In this document: positions 63,994 through 64,000 of the stretch, piece after piece
Layout: each line of letters starts with the position of its first letter
Numbering within the stretch: position 1 is the stretch's first letter
Assembly (NCBI GenBank): GCA_016840285.1
Contig: JAEOSR010000163.1
Location: forward strand, 65,777 to 129,776
DNA length: 64,000 nucleotides
DNA from: Candidatus Hodarchaeota archaeon
GTDB taxonomy: Archaea > Asgardarchaeota > Heimdallarchaeia > Hodarchaeales > Hodarchaeaceae
Direction: 5' to 3'
Translations under genes and position numbers: made by a program
The notes under the pieces: model-generated
The model's input: only the letters and a program-made list of their open reading frames with translations
Told to the model about the DNA's origin: nothing
Database searches by the model: none

Positions 63994-64000
63994 TGTTTAC

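Noticed and set aside
1..64000. CRISPR array, tRNA or rRNA genes
   Set aside because: I looked for regular direct repeats with spacers and for tRNA arm motifs in the larger spacers and found none, though a covariance search could still detect an odd tRNA.

Overview
The window looks like part of an AT-rich archaeal chromosome. The archaeal call rests on several genes: a stand-alone wybutosine-pathway enzyme (Taw1 type), an archease-rtcB pair, an AbrB-PhoU fusion, isopentenyl phosphate kinase, an AsnRS of the AspRS-related archaeal type, and the tail of an RFC large subunit ending in a PCNA-binding motif. TATA-like boxes and GGTGA/GGAGG ribosome sites fit this. The many WD40, TPR and coiled-coil proteins, together with a bacterial-type NAD+ DNA ligase, suggest an Asgard (perhaps Heimdall-like) lineage, but no single gene proves that.

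Layout. 1-5.5 kb: end of rfcL, a TPR protein, M24 peptidase, AbrB-PhoU regulator and a NifU-like Fe-S protein. 5.5-14.8 kb: sensing and surface genes, namely a cytoplasmic GAF histidine kinase, a lipase-like hydrolase, two secreted membrane-anchored proteins, a membrane-bound winged-helix regulator, a DUF917 protein and another TPR protein. 14.9-16.8 kb: archease and RtcB, the RNA ligase pair. 17.6-19.9 kb: a decayed, composite TnpB-type mobile locus containing two genes, each broken by one in-frame stop codon. One of them fuses a TnpB N-terminus to a PIN-like domain. A GC-rich, multi-hairpin segment at the end of the locus looks like an omega-RNA scaffold. 20.4-31.1 kb: nucleotidyltransferase, AsnRS, a large membrane protein, DUF92 protein, LigA, IPK, MobB, dCMP deaminase and a small very basic protein. 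31.5-39.6 kb: HAD protein with an altered nucleophile, WD40 double propeller, membrane protein with a Glu-Pro tail, CTP synthase, flavin reductase and another membrane protein. 39.6-49.9 kb: metabolism, with PLP lyase, PHP phosphoesterase, GPH transporter, MttB-like methyltransferase, M48 protease, nitrilase, HdrD-like Fe-S protein and a coiled-coil protein. 50-64 kb: nitroreductase, CheW-like protein next to a histidine kinase, winged-helix protein, Taw1, two related small-domain proteins, HAD, GH57, M20 peptidase, nitrilase, 8-TM protein, APH-type kinase, NhaA and a short coiled-coil protein.

Most genes are single or in short runs, often alternating in strand, so large operons are absent. 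Clear functional pairs are archease/rtcB and CheW-like/kinase. Less certain pairs are the exoprotein with the membrane winged-helix regulator, and the WD40 protein with the membrane protein beside it. I saw no tRNA, rRNA, CRISPR array or intact insertion sequence. The most unusual region is 17.6-19.9 kb.
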